Positions 1-13,700 are shown, counted from the first letter of the stretch. The stretch: 64,000 nucleotides of DNA from Anopheles merus (GCF_017562075.2 NC_054085.1:30299656-30363655); one strand, 5' to 3'. Notes: generated by a model from the sequence alone, not told the origin. Numbers and translations: made by a program.

Positions 1-3000
1 CCGATCTCCTGCCGGATCGCATGGTAATTGCAGTGCTGCTTGTGCTTTGCCGTGAAATTATTCAATCAAATGTGGGACGCTGGACGAATGAAGGACACGA
101 ACACACCGAGCTGTCAGAAATCAGACCGATGAAACAGCCAACTTCTTGTGTGTTGTAAACTGTACTCTAAAAATCGTGCAGAAATTGTAACAAAAAGATG
201 ATACAAGTTCTCGATCAGCGAACGGTGGAGAATTTCCATCCACGAAAATGGCGTCTTTTGGCCCCCGTAATTAGTACCTCCTGGAGGTAAACAAACAGAC
301 GACAAAATTAACACCACTTAAACAAGGAGTGCCGTGATAGCAATCAACCACACATACCTACCTCCGCTGAGCGTCACGTATTTGCATCTCAATTAATCGC
401 CCGAAGCAACCAGGAATCAGCGGAGGAAGAAATCCTGACGCGCTGTGTGACGCGAGCTGCAAACCCGTGGACGAAATCGCTAAAGCGAAGAAGCCAAGAT
501 CCATCGATCCAGCCCGTCCAGACGTACAATTGTAACCAAGGTGCGTCCGGCTCTGTTCCATTCCCATTAAAATTTGGCTTTTGTTTGGTATTTTGCGCAA
601 TGAAGCGCACCAAACAACGGGAGGATCTACCGAACTATGCAAACGTGTAGAACACGAATTTGAAGTAATATTTAAAGGAAAAGAAAAGGGCGAACGTAAC
701 AAAACAAGTACAATCAAGAAGGATATTTAAACAATCGCCACACAAGATACAAAAACGCAACAAACAAAAAAATCGCACTACGCCGAAAGGAATTAAAAGA
801 ATGTGTTGGGATACGAAAGCACACGGAGCAAAGGCGCATCTACAAGACGCGCTACCAGACGCTGTAGCATGAATATTCATAACCTATAATAACTATATCA
901 GCATTACTGCCAATAACAATAACCCAAACAAGCTGGAAGCTCCTCCAGAACCACCCCAATACCCCCCCCCCCCCCCAAGCATCATCAGTTTGATTAGCGA
1001 AAGGACCTCTGCACACGGTTAAAGGTAGGGCCTCCTGCAAGCGAACGGAAAACCAAACAAAAACGTTCGTTCTCCCAATGCACCACGCAGGACCATTGAA
1101 GAGCCACCACAAAAGAGCAAGGAGGATGCCAGGGGGGCGAAGAAAGCGTAGCGAAGCAAAGCAAATAACCAAACGACGAGTGGTCATCGATGGTGGTGTT
1201 CATCATCGCCCCACTCGTTTTGGGGCGTAAACCTACCACAACGCTTGCGTCGCGTACCCCTCTTTGGTGCAGGAGAGCCTGAAGCGCCCGCGCGGACCAC
1301 AAGCAGGCAGTAGAAGTATCACGAATTATGATTCGGTGGTCTCGGAATCGCGACGCCAGCAAAAAAAAAAAGGGTGGCCCGTTAATCATGGCGTTCGCTC
1401 GGTCTCTCTCTCTTGTACACTCCTATTTCCCCAAAAAACCGGAAGATACCGTCGCAGTGGAGTCACTGCTGCTGACAGAGGGCGTTGTGGCGCGTTAATC
1501 ACATGGCCAGTGCAAAACGCAAGCCCGATCACTATCATGCACTGGTGCTTTCCTCGTTCAATAGTACGAGTCGAGTCGAGTAGGGACCTCGTGGAGTTGG
1601 TTGGTGTTTTTTTTGTTGTTGCTCTGCCTCATGTTCGAACACTTTAGCTTGTTGGTGTTGTCCGGTGTGTCGTTTTCGGGCCTCAGAATTGGGGACCCTC
1701 GGGGCAGATGGTGATAATGACGGGCTGTAGAATCCTTAGCCAGTTCCTGTGTGTGTGAGTGCAAGGGAGGAATGTGTTCTCGTTTGCCTGGTCCAGGCTC
1801 GATTAGGATGGTCCTCGGTGGTGGTGGTGTTCAGGACCTGGGGGTTGAACAGGGAGGTTTCGGAAGAGACCGAGATCGTTTCAAATTGATTTTGGCCTGC
1901 CTTTTGTTTGTAACCCTAAACTCTCGGCCGTTGCTTGTTTACTTTCTTAACGAGCTGTTGCGGGCACAAGGTGATGAATTTCCACATCATCATCATTGGC
2001 GCCCTTGTTGTCCTCGCTGTCTTTGCGTTTGGCTATGGAATGTTGGGTTGTGTACCGTTAGCAGGCTAGCCTATTCTACTCATATTAGCAGCAAAGGTCC
2101 CAAGCTCAAAGGGGTTAATGTTGCATTAGTCGGTGAGGTTTAGATACCGTAAATGTCTTAATATGTTGTTCAATGATGCTCACCTTTTAAGGGTGATCCT
2201 GCGAGAACAAATTAGTACGTACAATACTTCTCTTCTCACTCGCACCAAAGCCAAAACCCGGGTTTCAACCATCAAAAACGAACCGTTTCACTTCACCAGC
2301 AATTCATTCACTCTTACAACGCAGGCAGGCAAAAGATCACCCAGGCAAAGATCGATTGCGCCTCTAGCCTTTCTCAAGCCTCACAAGGTGCATCAACAGC
2401 CCAACAGTAAGACAGCCCACACGAAGGTAAGCCAACACACCACCGTCGCATGGTCTTCCGGACGAGCGAGTTCGTGACGACGTGAAGGGTTCGTTCGTCC
2501 GGAGCGTGGCCGTTGGGCTGGCGCCTTACTGATCGAGATTGAGTGATTTCTCCTCCACTCCGCCACCGTCGTCGTCGCCCGTCCGCTCGGTCTGGTTTCT
2601 TTCCTTCTTTCTCACGATGCCCAAGAATCCACCCCCAGGTCCAGTACCAAACCCAACCAGCCGCTCTCTTTCGGTTTCGCTCGGTTGAAATAATTCAAAT
2701 TGTTTTATTTAAATACATCATTATCATCGCGACCCGGGCATCATCACCAACGTCATCATCTTCGCGTCGTCGTTGGTGAAGATTTCGGCTCCACCATTCC
2801 CCCTCCGCTTCCTCCTCAAAGGTGCAGCTGGCCACGATCATTTCAGCTATAGAGACGTTCTGGATGACCGTTTTACACTGGCGCCTACCAAGATCACGTA
2901 CGTCCGTACCGGCAAGGATGGTGTGGCGCTAAATCTACAACCTGCCCCCCCCCCCATTCTCTTCCTCCTGCAGAAAGCAAAACCCTTCTCCACTCTTCAC

Positions 3001-6000
3001 CCCGACGACAGTAAGAGAGTCCTCCCCCGGACGGAGACGGAGAAAAACATGGGAGAAAAACAGCAAGAGAACGTTAAAAAATAAACATTACCTCCACCGA
3101 AGTGGCTCCTCGATGACGGGGCCCCATTATCGTGTACTCCACGGCGTTGCAGGTCCCATCCGAAAACAGCCCCCGCGGGCTTGTTTCGCGTTTGCCCGGG
3201 ATACTGGCAGCAGCGGTGGCTAATTTGGAAGGTGATCTGTTGGCTCGGGAGACTCCGCAGGCTCATTTTTGCAAGCGTGCGAGGTGTGATCGGAGACGAA
3301 GAGAGAAAGAGAGAGAGGGCAGACGAAAATCATGATCATATTGGCCAGCCAGTTATAATTTTCCCTCCAGAGGGTCGTAAACGAGAAACCACCGGCGATG
3401 CTCGGACCGTTCCACGAGGGCTCCACGAGAGGGTTAAGCAAACATTACAAATTATGAAGTATTCATGTCACGATTTTCTTCCCCAAGTTTCCCTGTTGTG
3501 AGGCCCCGAGAGTAGTGTGCTGTGTTTTTCATCCGTTTTTTTTTGTTTTGCACTCACTGGCTGCTGCTGCTGCTTGGGCCCGGGTAATGGGTCCGGAAGA
3601 TCCGCTGGGTGGCAGTTAACATTGGGCTGCATGATCTTCGGTTGGGCTATTGGGCACTTTTTCTTTATGCAAAGGCTTAAAGCTTTTGCTGCATGTCCTC
3701 GACACTGCTGCTTCTGATACGCTTTCCAGCAAAACAGCCCTATCAATTAAAGCGCTGGTCTTGTGTGGGTTCATTAGAGTGACGTTGTGTCCTCCTGCCG
3801 AGGTAATGACCTTTTTGTTATATTTGTTCTGAATTAAAAAAAAAACAGCATCACTGCAGACGATCAAAGTGAAAAATGATCCCCTTCAATGCGAAAACTC
3901 GCATCATAGACACCGCCAGTTGAGAAAAAACGCCTGTCGGCTACTGTTGGGGCCAGCTCAATGGCCTCTGCGAGCGGTTTTTAATCTTATCGAACACCAG
4001 CCAACTGCAATCGACGTCCCTCCGGAGTCTATCGCAATCGGAACCTAGCGGAAGCTGTCTCAAATGGACCGTGAAAGCTCACTCCAATGGTGCCCTGTTG
4101 ACAAACCTCCCGTTCTCCAAAGTGTTGATTGCCTCCGTACCCCCTCCTGTTTTGTGCCGTACGGAGTTCGGAGACCTTCGAGCATCTCTTCTCCGGTGTT
4201 TTTTTTTCTGCTGACTCACAGCATTCCCAGATTATGTGCGCATTCGTTATCAGTGTCGTATGTCGGTGCTGCCTGTCACCAGGGACATCGAGCGCTCTTG
4301 TACCGAATGAGTCTGCGATGAGATTGTGCCGTAGTTTCCGCACTGACCCGCCAGTCGGCTGAGGTCGCGCTGACCTCGCGGACAGTTTTGTAGGGGGGTC
4401 AGATTAGCAGCGCAATGGGCGAGCGCAGATTAGCAGTGCGCTAAATAGACAGCCTGTCGCTGTCGCACGGCACGCTACGTCCGATGAAGGCAACGAGCGC
4501 TCCCATATTGATGCAGGCTTCTTGTGTGTGTGTGAGAATGCGTTTTTTTCTGACGATGTTTGTCACTTTGCGCTCTAATTAAAGCTTGGTTCGTGTCGCA
4601 GCAGCGCAATGCGCGAACCGCACGCGGTCACAGTTGAGCTGTGTCATCCGCTGGTGCACTGCTGGTGGTGGTGGTGATGGTGGTGATGGTGGTGCTCGCT
4701 GCATCCCGTCCCCCGCCGATGCAGTTTATCAACCGCACGCGTGCACTTGTTGTCGCATGTTCGGGTTCGGGCTATCATCATCTCATTAACACTGATTTAC
4801 CGTCCGCCTGTCCGCCTCGGTGGTGGTTGATGCATCCGCCAAGTTGGCCAGATTATCGTGCTGCCTGCTTCCGCTGGTTGGTGGTGACAATCGACCGTGC
4901 TGTAGTAGACTCGTTGCTTTTTTTTTGTTTGTTTGTTCGTTTCTAGTTAACGCAGTTGTCAACGTCTCACATTAATTTTAATTTAAGCAGATAGTTGGTG
5001 TGTGCGTGTTTTTTTCTACAAATATGAAGCATTTTTTGTACTGTCACACTTTTCCTCCTTCGACACACTCATCACACTTGTTGTGACAGTTCGTTTAGTG
5101 TTTTCTTGGAAATGAGTTTTCTTCATAACAACAAATCAAAAAAAGGGTGACAACAAGCAATGCGTGTCACACACACAAAAAAAGAAGTGTCTTAGCGATA
5201 TCAGGCTTCCATGGAAAAGGGCAAGTACGCGCTGGAATTCCGAGAACGATTCATCATCGCGATGCAGTTTTGTAAGGCGTTTGGTACTGCTTTTGCTGCC
5301 GGTTCTGTATGGTTGAAGTTGTCTGGCTGTGGGTATATTAGTTACACAGTTAACGATCCGGTTCGTGTGCATGTTAAACCAGCCCAGATTGGCGCACGAT
5401 GCGATCGTGATAGAAATGTATACACCCGCTCCCCCCGAGGGAACATCCACCGCTGCTCCCGATGCTTCCAACTGCTGCCCGCGTTTGTCATTGGAAATGA
5501 ATTAGGAGAGAGGTTTTGGGTTTGGACCAACGAGGAAATCGCATTTCAACGCATCATCGCGCTCATGGGTTTATCACGCGAGCTAGTGATTAAGTCATAT
5601 CGCGCCACAAAATCATCACTGCACACACACACACACCACACAATAATAAAAAACAAACCTAAACACACAGAAAAAACGAGAAGCTGTTTTGATGGCCCCG
5701 AGCATCACCTTCCGGTCATGCTTGCGCTACCGGGAGTCCGGAACACTCGCTCTCGGTTTGACACTCTCGGTGAACCCGGGGTGGGGAGGTTCCGGGCTCG
5801 GGGAGGGTGAGCGAGATTGGGCCATCATCGTTGGTGGCGTGCTTGGTGGTGTTAATCTGGTTATAAAAGGGACAGATTTGTTTTTAATTTTTGTGCTAAC
5901 AGTGTGGTGTGCGCCGTGCCTTAGCCGTGTGCGATCGCAGCTCGATGAAATATAGGTTCCATCACACTTGAAACTAGATGGCAATGATCGAACAGTGCGG

Positions 6001-9000
6001 GGAATTACATTCAGTGCAACATTGTTTCTTGATTTCCTTGAACATTTACCGTGAATTTTTGGTGCCTAGAGCCTCTCTCTGGCCCCAACATTGAAATTAA
6101 CTGCTTTTGGAATTAAATGTTAAAAGGCTTGAGTTTGTTTTTCAGAAAAATGTTACTTTTGTTTTCAGATATTTCCTTTGTTCAGTTTTAAATGAAACAA
6201 AAGTCCTGTATTTTGTGATCTTTTATTTAAATATTAGTAGATTTCTATCACCTGTAAGGCTCTAACTAAACTCACTAAATATAATTGGAGGTAACATTGA
6301 AAAATGCTTAATTCCAGAGCATTGATTTCTACTTTTTTCATGAACATAGAAGCTCCAAGAAAATGTTGGTGCTGAAGGGTATTTTTCTTCTATTTTAAAA
6401 ATATGCCATATCCTACTAACAGACCTCCTTGATAGAATAATAGTCAATGATAAAGCATACAAATATTGCAAGACCAAGCAATTAACATTATAATCCACTC
6501 TTTAGTGTATCAAAACCTATTCGAATATCTCGCATTGTAAAACTACAACTTAAACTCGAAATTGTAAATACCTATCTGTGAAAATCACTTCACCGCATGT
6601 TACTTCGCTGGAAGAATACAACCAGCCCTACCATTAGTGTGACCAGCGTACGGTGGAAACGGTTTGCAAACGGTGCAACGACGCGTGCACTAATAATTGG
6701 GTGTGTTAATTATTATGCAGCTGGAATTGCTGCGTAGTGTTACCAGAAAATTAAGAATCTTTGCACGTTTATTTATTCAACCTTTTTTTAAATTTTTTGG
6801 TTGGCGTAAAAGTAATGTGATTGTAAAAGGCTGTAAGACTGTAAGGCGGGTTTTGGTGTAGGCCATTTTGTTGCCTGTTGCGGCGGCTGCTGCTGCCGCT
6901 TGGTGTAAAATTGAGCAAAATTATTATTCCCTCCTTTCTGCACACACACACATTTAGCAGCAGCGGTGGGCGCTAATGCAAGTTAATCGGGGCTATTTGT
7001 AGGCAAGCGGCAGGCGAGCTGGAAATGATAATTAGACGTTTCATGGGCGTGGAAATATTAATAAAATCGCCAAATAATTGTGTTTTGCGCAAGTGTGCAT
7101 GAGGAATTCTAGTGAGCGTGAGCTTGAGCAAAGAATATGGCGAAGCTTCATACAACAAGCCCACCACAAACCTTTCCGGTAGTGGTGGAAATATAAATTA
7201 AAAACAATAACTCTAGTGCCTTCTGGCCACAGTGCCGCCGCTACACGGAAACACGAAAGTAAAACACGCGCTCCATCATGCTTTCGAAAAAGTACAATTA
7301 TTTTGTGTGGTTTTTTTTTGTGTTAAAACACCCCCGAAAATATGTTTCCTGGTATCTTTCTTCTTGTCGCTTGGCTGGCTCGCCGCAGCACCTGAGTGCC
7401 TGCGCTGAACGTGTTGGCGTGAAAAATGATGAACATGCGAGGGAGGGAAGAGATTGATTTATCCCCCGCGCCAGAGCTACATCGCAAGGGGGTGTTTATC
7501 TCGCGCACCCCCCCCCCCGGCGTGGATAAGCAAAATGAAAACTTGGAACTTATTAAAAGCGCATGTTGACCGTCACACCAGCTACCAGCTTAGCCATGGT
7601 GTAGCGGGTCGCTAGACACTTTGCGTTTAATCCTCAGCGTCAGCGTTGTTGCGGGTGAAATAACCGAAATGCTCGAAATGCCTCCACTCGATCGTAACAT
7701 CGTTTTGTGAGACTACACCCCAAAAACAGAAACAAAAGAGAGAGAGAAAAAAATACACAAAACAGTCCTCCATCATAGCGAGAAAATTTAATTAAGACAA
7801 AACACAAAAAATCAAAATGGATGGATGAGAAAATCCATCCATCCCGTGGCCGTTTCGGTGGCTTCGGGGAAGCTTCGGAAAGCGTCCGACCACATCGGTT
7901 GGCCCTCTAAACTAGATTCAATTTTCGGGCCCTGCGCTTCCGCCGTTCCTTCCAGCCACCCTTTTGCTTCCTGTAAGTGGTCAAATGACCCCGGAAGAAA
8001 AGCATCCGACTAGTGTGGCCGGTGTCCGACCCACCACCAGCACGCACCACCACCCAGTTTGTTGCTCATTAAACAAACAACCAAAAACCACTGATACCTC
8101 CAATGGTTGGCATGGGAGCCTCCTTGGTGGAAGCTTTTCAGAGGGGGGAGGCCGAAATAATTTACGACCGTAATAATGTACACATTCGTATGCCGCCCTG
8201 GGTCCCGCGTCGCAACACCGGCAACACGGCTGTACCACGGCTGATAATTATCATGAAAAGTCTGGCGTTTTCCACACCTATAAAATCACTCAGCGGGCAC
8301 ACACACACACACCGGGGTGGCACTGACCGGAAGATGATTTCCGATGCGATAGGTGTGGGACCCGGTCCGACTACGGGTTATGGAGCCCGCCCGACAACTT
8401 CCTCGGAAATGGGGGATTTTTTTTGTTGCTGGTTGTTTGTTCGCTGTGCTTAGATCTAGTTCGAGAGCCTCGTCGGGAAGGGAAGGGTTTTTAAGGGCGT
8501 TCGTAACCTTTCCATGCACGCCCGAATCACCGCAAGCGATCATCACACCGGTCAGCCATTTTTGAACACACTTAAAACTAACCTAATAATTCTCGGTCGG
8601 TTGGCGCTGCGGGAGTTTGTGTGCTTCGGAGGGAGCAGCGTTAATTAAAATATGCACCGCCATACACTTACAGCAAAACGCGGGGGGAAGGTTGCTAAAA
8701 ATACATACACAAAAAGCGAGAGGTTCCTAATAATTCCTGGGTTAGAAATCTCACCGACACACTCCCTGCAGCCTTTCGGGAGATAAGTTTTGAAGGGTGT
8801 ACTAAAACAACCATCTTGGACCCTACAGCCCCTCCAGTCCGCAGCGTTCCTCTTGGAAGATGAAAACGATAACACGCCATCCGCTCGAAGGTGTTGTTGG
8901 AACGGCGTTCGGTTGGCGTGTGAGTTGTTCGGCAGGGCGTAACACTCATGCGCTCTCGAGTGAGTACACTCGCGCCACGCCGGTGTCTGGTGTTGATGGA

Positions 9001-9848
9001 CCCATCCCAAATCGCCCTCACCTCCGCCTCCGAAGCGGAAAACAGCTCCCTCGGTCCAAATTTTGACAGCTCAGCACCGCTCGCCTAGAGTGTGTGTGTG
9101 TTTAAATTTAAGCTCCGAATGGATGATTTTTACGATCCCAAGCCAAACCCGTGATGGCGGATGGCAGATAGACTAGGCCTTCCTTCCACCGGTAGGAAAA
9201 TAAATTCAATAGACACCTTGAAAGTGCGCACCGCGTACAACGGAGGTTACGGAGTTACATGCCCGTTCGCTATTTCTGGACGGCTTGTGCTTAATGCGAC
9301 AGCAAATGTTACTCCCTGTACGCCATCTTGCGGTGAAAATGGGTGTAAATTACCGCCGAAGCTAGGAACGCGTTCGTCTGCGCTCCGTTCACCGATGACT
9401 TAGAGCGATAAATTCCGTTTGACGGATTGTCGGACTTTTCACGGATGTGTGTCAGCGGATGAGGCAGAGGAGAGGAGGTTTGCCAAATCTGTGTTGACAT
9501 ACACGCGCGCAGTTTTGGAACGGTTTCAGTGAAGCGAGCTTGGGTGAAAGAAATGGAAAGATATTCAATTTCACCACCGTGGAGTTGAGATGAAGAGTGC
9601 GGTGATAAAAACGGTTATTTTGGACTCTGAGAATCAGATATTAGAGCATGTAACTTTTACGAGCATTGCGTTGATACGAGCGATGGATGCGTTAAGGAGT
9701 TATTGCTTAATTTTTGACGGCTGGTAAGGACCGAAGATGATGATGATGATGATGATGGGTTTTATATGTTTTTGAACATTTTTCAACACAGCTTTCAGCA
9801 CGCAATCGATTAACGACTGTATCTTCTTTTGCTCTCGTCTTTTTACAG
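1..9848 (+). other. omb: 3' part of an intron upstream of the first visible T-box exon
   Basis: This stretch ends in a good 3' splice site: a pyrimidine-rich run from about 9821, then TTTTACAG at 9841-9848, with a branch-point-like GATTAAC near 9807-9813. The first visible exon starts with one base of a split codon, so an exon upstream must supply the other two bases. I looked for the start of the T-box domain (the segment leading to the conserved ...TKSGR) and did not find it here, so it probably lies upstream of the window. Contents are C runs at 962-976, 2945-2954 and 7508-7518; short CA/TG tracts near 5163, 5625, 6943, 8298 and 9091; an AT-rich island at about 5990-6560; a TATA-like motif at 5862-5869; and a (GAT)7 tract just before the exon. 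A 199-codon open frame at 5211-5810 resembles nothing I know and is not longer than chance allows. Confidence 0.75.
9736..9757 (+). repeat. (GAT)7 microsatellite
   Basis: About seven perfect GAT units lie roughly 90 bp upstream of the first T-box exon, inside the intron and before the pyrimidine tract of its acceptor. It is likely length-polymorphic and has no evident function. Confidence 0.9.
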
Positions 9849-9962
9849 GCAAATGTTCCCGCAAATGAAGTTTCGCGTGTCCGGGCTGGACGCAAAAGCC
9901 AAGTACATCCTGCTGCTCGACATTGTGGCGGCGGACGACTACCGGTATAAGTTTCACAACAG
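9849..9962 (+). CDS. omb: T-box exon (first half of the visible part), optomotor-blind/Tbx2 subfamily
   Basis: This internal coding exon of 114 bp encodes part of the DNA-binding T-box of a Tbx2-subfamily transcription factor. After one split-codon base, the frame begins QMFPQMKFRVSGLDAKAKY and runs through LLLDIVAADDYRYKFHN, then two bases of a serine codon. The acceptor is TTTTTACAG before 9849. The donor is AACAG followed by GTAAGG at 9963. The RVSGLD, DIVAADD and YKFHN motifs fit Tbx2/omb, not Tbx1 (org-1), Tbx20 (H15/mid) or Dorsocross types. The family are nuclear regulators; in flies omb acts in optic lobe and wing patterning downstream of Dpp. The protein's amino-terminal part, the start of the T-box and the carboxy-terminal half are not in the window. 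The family assignment is near certain; the exact exon edges are inferred from splice consensus and homology. Confidence 0.96.
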
Positions 9963-10356
9963 GTAAGGTTTCTTCGCGCATCTTCGGATGCTCAATTTCT
10001 TAGTCACTGTGTCGTTTCCTATGACCTTATCCAATAACCGATCACTGAATCAACTTCTGACGAAAGACATAGCTCATTTCATGAATATCTCGTGTTATCT
10101 ATGTCAGATAAGAGCATCTGGATCTTAAATCAAAGAATACTCATTACCTTGTGGACCCTTTTCAACAAAGCCATTGGTAGGAATCATTGAATCGCAACGC
10201 CCTATGCTAGATCGGAATCCTGAAGATGATAGTACATCTCCCATAATTATGCTTATATTCCAATGCCAAATCCATCAATTGGGTCAACATTCTTGCACTT
10301 TTAACAAGACATCTAACTAATAACATCTCTCTTCCTCTTTCACACTTTTCCCTCAG
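9963..10356 (+). other. omb: Short intron (394 bp) inside the T-box
   Basis: It starts GTAAGG and ends CCCTCAG. Branch-point-like CTAAC/CTAAT occurs at 10313-10321, followed by a clean pyrimidine tract (10326-10354). It splits a serine codon: AG before the intron, C after it. The split lies in the conserved FHN-S-RWMV segment. No other feature is seen in it. Confidence 0.93.
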
Positions 10357-10510
10357 CCGGTGGATGGTGGCGGGCAAGGCCGACCCGGAGATGCCCAAGC
10401 GCATGTACATCCATCCGGATTCGCCCTCGACCGGCGAACAGTGGATGCAGAAGGTGGTCTCGTTTCACAAGCTGAAGCTTACCAACAACATTAGTGATAA
10501 GCACGGATTT
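10357..10510 (+). CDS. omb: T-box exon (second half of the visible part), optomotor-blind/Tbx2 subfamily
   Basis: This internal exon of 154 bp has one split-codon base and 51 full codons. It continues the T-box with RWMVAGKADPEMPKR, then MYIHPDSPSTGEQWMQKV, then VSFHKLKLTNNISDKHGF. The last segment is part of the T-box core whose DNA contacts and dimer surface are conserved across the family. The exon ends in phase 0 exactly after HGF, followed by a consensus donor GTAAGTAC at 10511. In vertebrate TBX2/TBX3, as I recall, an intron lies at this same point and TBX3 can insert a 20-residue alternative exon (2a) there. The next conserved block should begin with ILNSMHKYQPRF; I did not find it downstream. 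If the intron were retained, translation would run on to a stop at about 10747 and give a truncated T-box. Confidence 0.97.
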
Positions 10511-10760
10511 GTAAGTACTCTTGAGCTTTTTTTTGCCCACTTTTTTGTGTATGTATGTGTGTGCATTCTTTGTCCGCGGGTGAAATTAACGTCTCGATTC
10601 CAAACGACCATTAAACATAGCGATCGTTTCGCTCGCTGCCAAATCAAAAAGGGAGAAGAAAAAAAAAACATTGGAGTCAAGCTACACAAAAAAACTCTGT
10701 ACTACAGTAGCAAACGACCTCTAGGTTGCGTCGCACGTGTGCATTAATGTCCGCTTTATA

Positions 10761-10780
10761 CACACACACACACACACACT
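10761..10780 (+). repeat. (CA)n microsatellite
   Basis: About ten perfect CA units lie within the long intron, 250 bp after its donor. It belongs to the many CA/TG tracts spread through the window. Confidence 0.9.
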
Positions 10781-13700
10781 CTGGTTTTACCGCTTCGCTT
10801 CGCCCGCGTAGACAGTAGCAACCGCACACACGGGGCCCGGGAAATGGCCAACACCAAACCGTTGGGCGGGGGCGCGGGTGGGTGTGTGGGGTTTTTAAAA
10901 AGAAAGCGCGTCGTTTTTATGACCGTTACCCGGCTGTCGGCGGACCTCCCTTTGAACTCCGGGCCCACAGGACACGAGCAGTGCCCGTCCGCCGGTCTTT
11001 GCTTTTGTAGCTAATGGATCACCAGCATCACCAGCAGCCGCTCCCGCGATGTACGGTCCGTGGCGTGAAGGTGAAATAATGGTGTCCTCTTAATCTGCGC
11101 TACTACGCGTTTAGCTTAATCGACAACCAGAAGCCACCAGCCACTGGATTTGCCACTGTAGTTTGGGGCGGTTTTTTTGTTGTTCTTGCGTGTATGTTGT
11201 TTGGGTTGTCTGCTCGTTCCTTTTTTTCCCCTAACCAATTCCCATTAAACACTACTGCCCCGACTGCTCTTGCCGATGGATCCGTAAGCAAACGATGGTG
11301 ACACTATGCTTCCTATGCCTGCCGAGATCATGATTGTACGCTTAATTGTGTTTACTATCAATAAATAATACGCCTTAATCGGCGTATGCTCGCCTACCGG
11401 GCCCCGAGGAGGACGCGTAAGAGTAGTTGGTGGTGGTGGTGTTGTTGTCACCATCGTCGGAATCGCTTTGCGCGTTTACGCACACACGAGGCGGCAAAAG
11501 ATGAAAGACAGGAATGACTTTTGTTTACACACCAATCAAACCCAATAAGTGCCGAAAGGGAACGATCCGGTGCTCTGTTGGCATGCTTAACGGCTGATGT
11601 AGAGAGGTCCATGGGAACGCAGTGAGGATGCGCCGAAGATGCCGCGCGTGAGCAGACGGAGACTAAGTACGCTTGCGCATTAATTGACGCGTCATGCGAA
11701 TTATTGCGCACGAGAAAAGGCCGAGTGAGATACACGGTCGCCGATTAGCCGTTTGAAATTGATTGAACAATATTGGAGTGATTAAATATTTGCCTTTGTC
11801 TACGGCTGAAGTTTACCTTCATTGTTGAGGTTGAGCGTTCGATGCTTTTTTGTGTGCTATTTGTAGCAAGAGAGCGATGAAGAGAGCACTGTGAGTGAGC
11901 TCGGCAAAGAGGCTGTTGGCGTTTATTATTTTCTTATGCCACCCTGAGCGCCTGAAAACTAATGATGTGCAATCCTACGGCGTTGCGAGGAGATTTCAGA
12001 GCAGCTTACAAAATTATTCACCACTAGCCGTAAAAGTAAACACCATCCGAGCTCTGACCCTCTGGCCTAGCCCTCTCTAGCCCTCGGTGGTGCTACTGAT
12101 AAAGTGGTCACCGGTTTTCTCGGTGTGCCAAATTTGTCTAAATGGCCTGTCAAACCGGTAGCACCAGAAGCGGCGGCGATGCGCAAGCAACGAACAAAAC
12201 AACCATTGCCTCCCATCGGACGCAAATAATCAAACGAAGACGCGGCCGGCGCGGACGAACAGACCAGAGGCAAGCAGCCGCACACCAACCCTCCAAAAAA
12301 AAGGGGTTTTCGTTTGGTCAGCAAATGTGGTGCGCTGTGTGCTTTGTCCGTGTGCCAACGTTTGGGGCCCGCTAATCGGGGCGGTGTGGACGACAAAACT
12401 CAAACGATGGACCCAACGGGGTACGCAAATGAGGACACACATGCACGGCGGCCTCGGGCAAAAGCAAATAATAGACCATCGGGAGATCTTTTTTTTTTTT
12501 TGTTCGGGAGATGAGATGAAAAAAGAGCACAGAAAAGAGAAAAACAAATCACACACACACGCACCAGAATCTGAAGCCGCAAAAGCGTAATTAAAACAAG
12601 CGTCCGACATAATGGATGATAAAGACGGATCCCGCGCATGAGATTTGCGCGAACATTGGGCAATGGATTTCTGTTGTTGTCTTCTTTCCGTTCCACGCCT
12701 TTGCGCGTGCTTTGCGGTTGCTGTCCATGCTTGATGGATGGTTTAATTTGCGGAGCCGGATAAGGAAATAATAAGGCAAACAATCATACACACACATACA
12801 ATACAATAGAGCGTATGAATTTGATAGGGAATTAGACTACCGTAATCAGCTACTGGTTTTTGTTAATTTTTTGTTTGGCATGTGACTGGTTAGGCTATGC
12901 TCTGAGCAAGTGCATATGGATGCATCATGCAAAATTTGATTTTTTTGCTTTTTTTGTGCGTCTTTCCGCTTCGAATAAAAATGATAAGCACAACGAAAAG
13001 CGTATTTTTTTATTTAAAATAAAAACTGCAATGGTAGACGCAATGTAAGTTCCTATAAAGATCAGCCATTGTACGTTTCCTGGACTCAAATAAACTTTGG
13101 TTGGAAATGATAGATTTGGTCGTGATGTGTTGTTTGAAGAAAGAATCACTAGAACATGTTAGAGGAATCTTGAATTCTATTCAACAATTATTTGAGACTT
13201 TAATCAGACTTCAAAATTTTGAATTCTATTTAATCTACATCTAAAAAGTGGAACTAAAACGAACGAAGTACTGTAACCAACCTGTCCCTGATGCTCTCTG
13301 CCATCCCAAACCACAAAAACATTGCCCAAAATGCCGATGCCGCGTGGGTGCGAGCCTAGCCTTGGGTTGTGTCACCCTTTTGTCCTTACCATTTCCTAAT
13401 TACTGACAGCTGGACAAAGGTTCGACCCCGCGCAGTGTCGATGGAAGAACGGTTGACGTCTAGAAATTAGCCCTTTAAAACGGACCGACCTCAACCGACC
13501 GGCGTATCAGTGGAGCGAACCTTTTTATTATCTGTCTCTCTCTCTCGGTGCTTACCAGCCATCCGGTAGCCGAGGACACTGATAGTAAAATAGCGATAAT
13601 CGCTTGTTAGGAAATTATCCCAACATGCCATTAATCCAGCCTTGCGGCTGCCCCCGACACACACACACACACAGCCTTCAGATAGGACGTTTGACCGATA

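Noticed and set aside
2380..2436. AAG followed by GTAAGC at about 2425-2432, as a possible 5' exon end
   Set aside because: There is no polypyrimidine tract or recognisable coding or leader sequence upstream; a lone donor match is common by chance.
5211..5810. 199-codon plus-strand open frame
   Set aside because: It has no recognised domain and includes CA-repeat-derived His-Thr runs. One frame of this length is about what chance gives in 64 kb over six frames.
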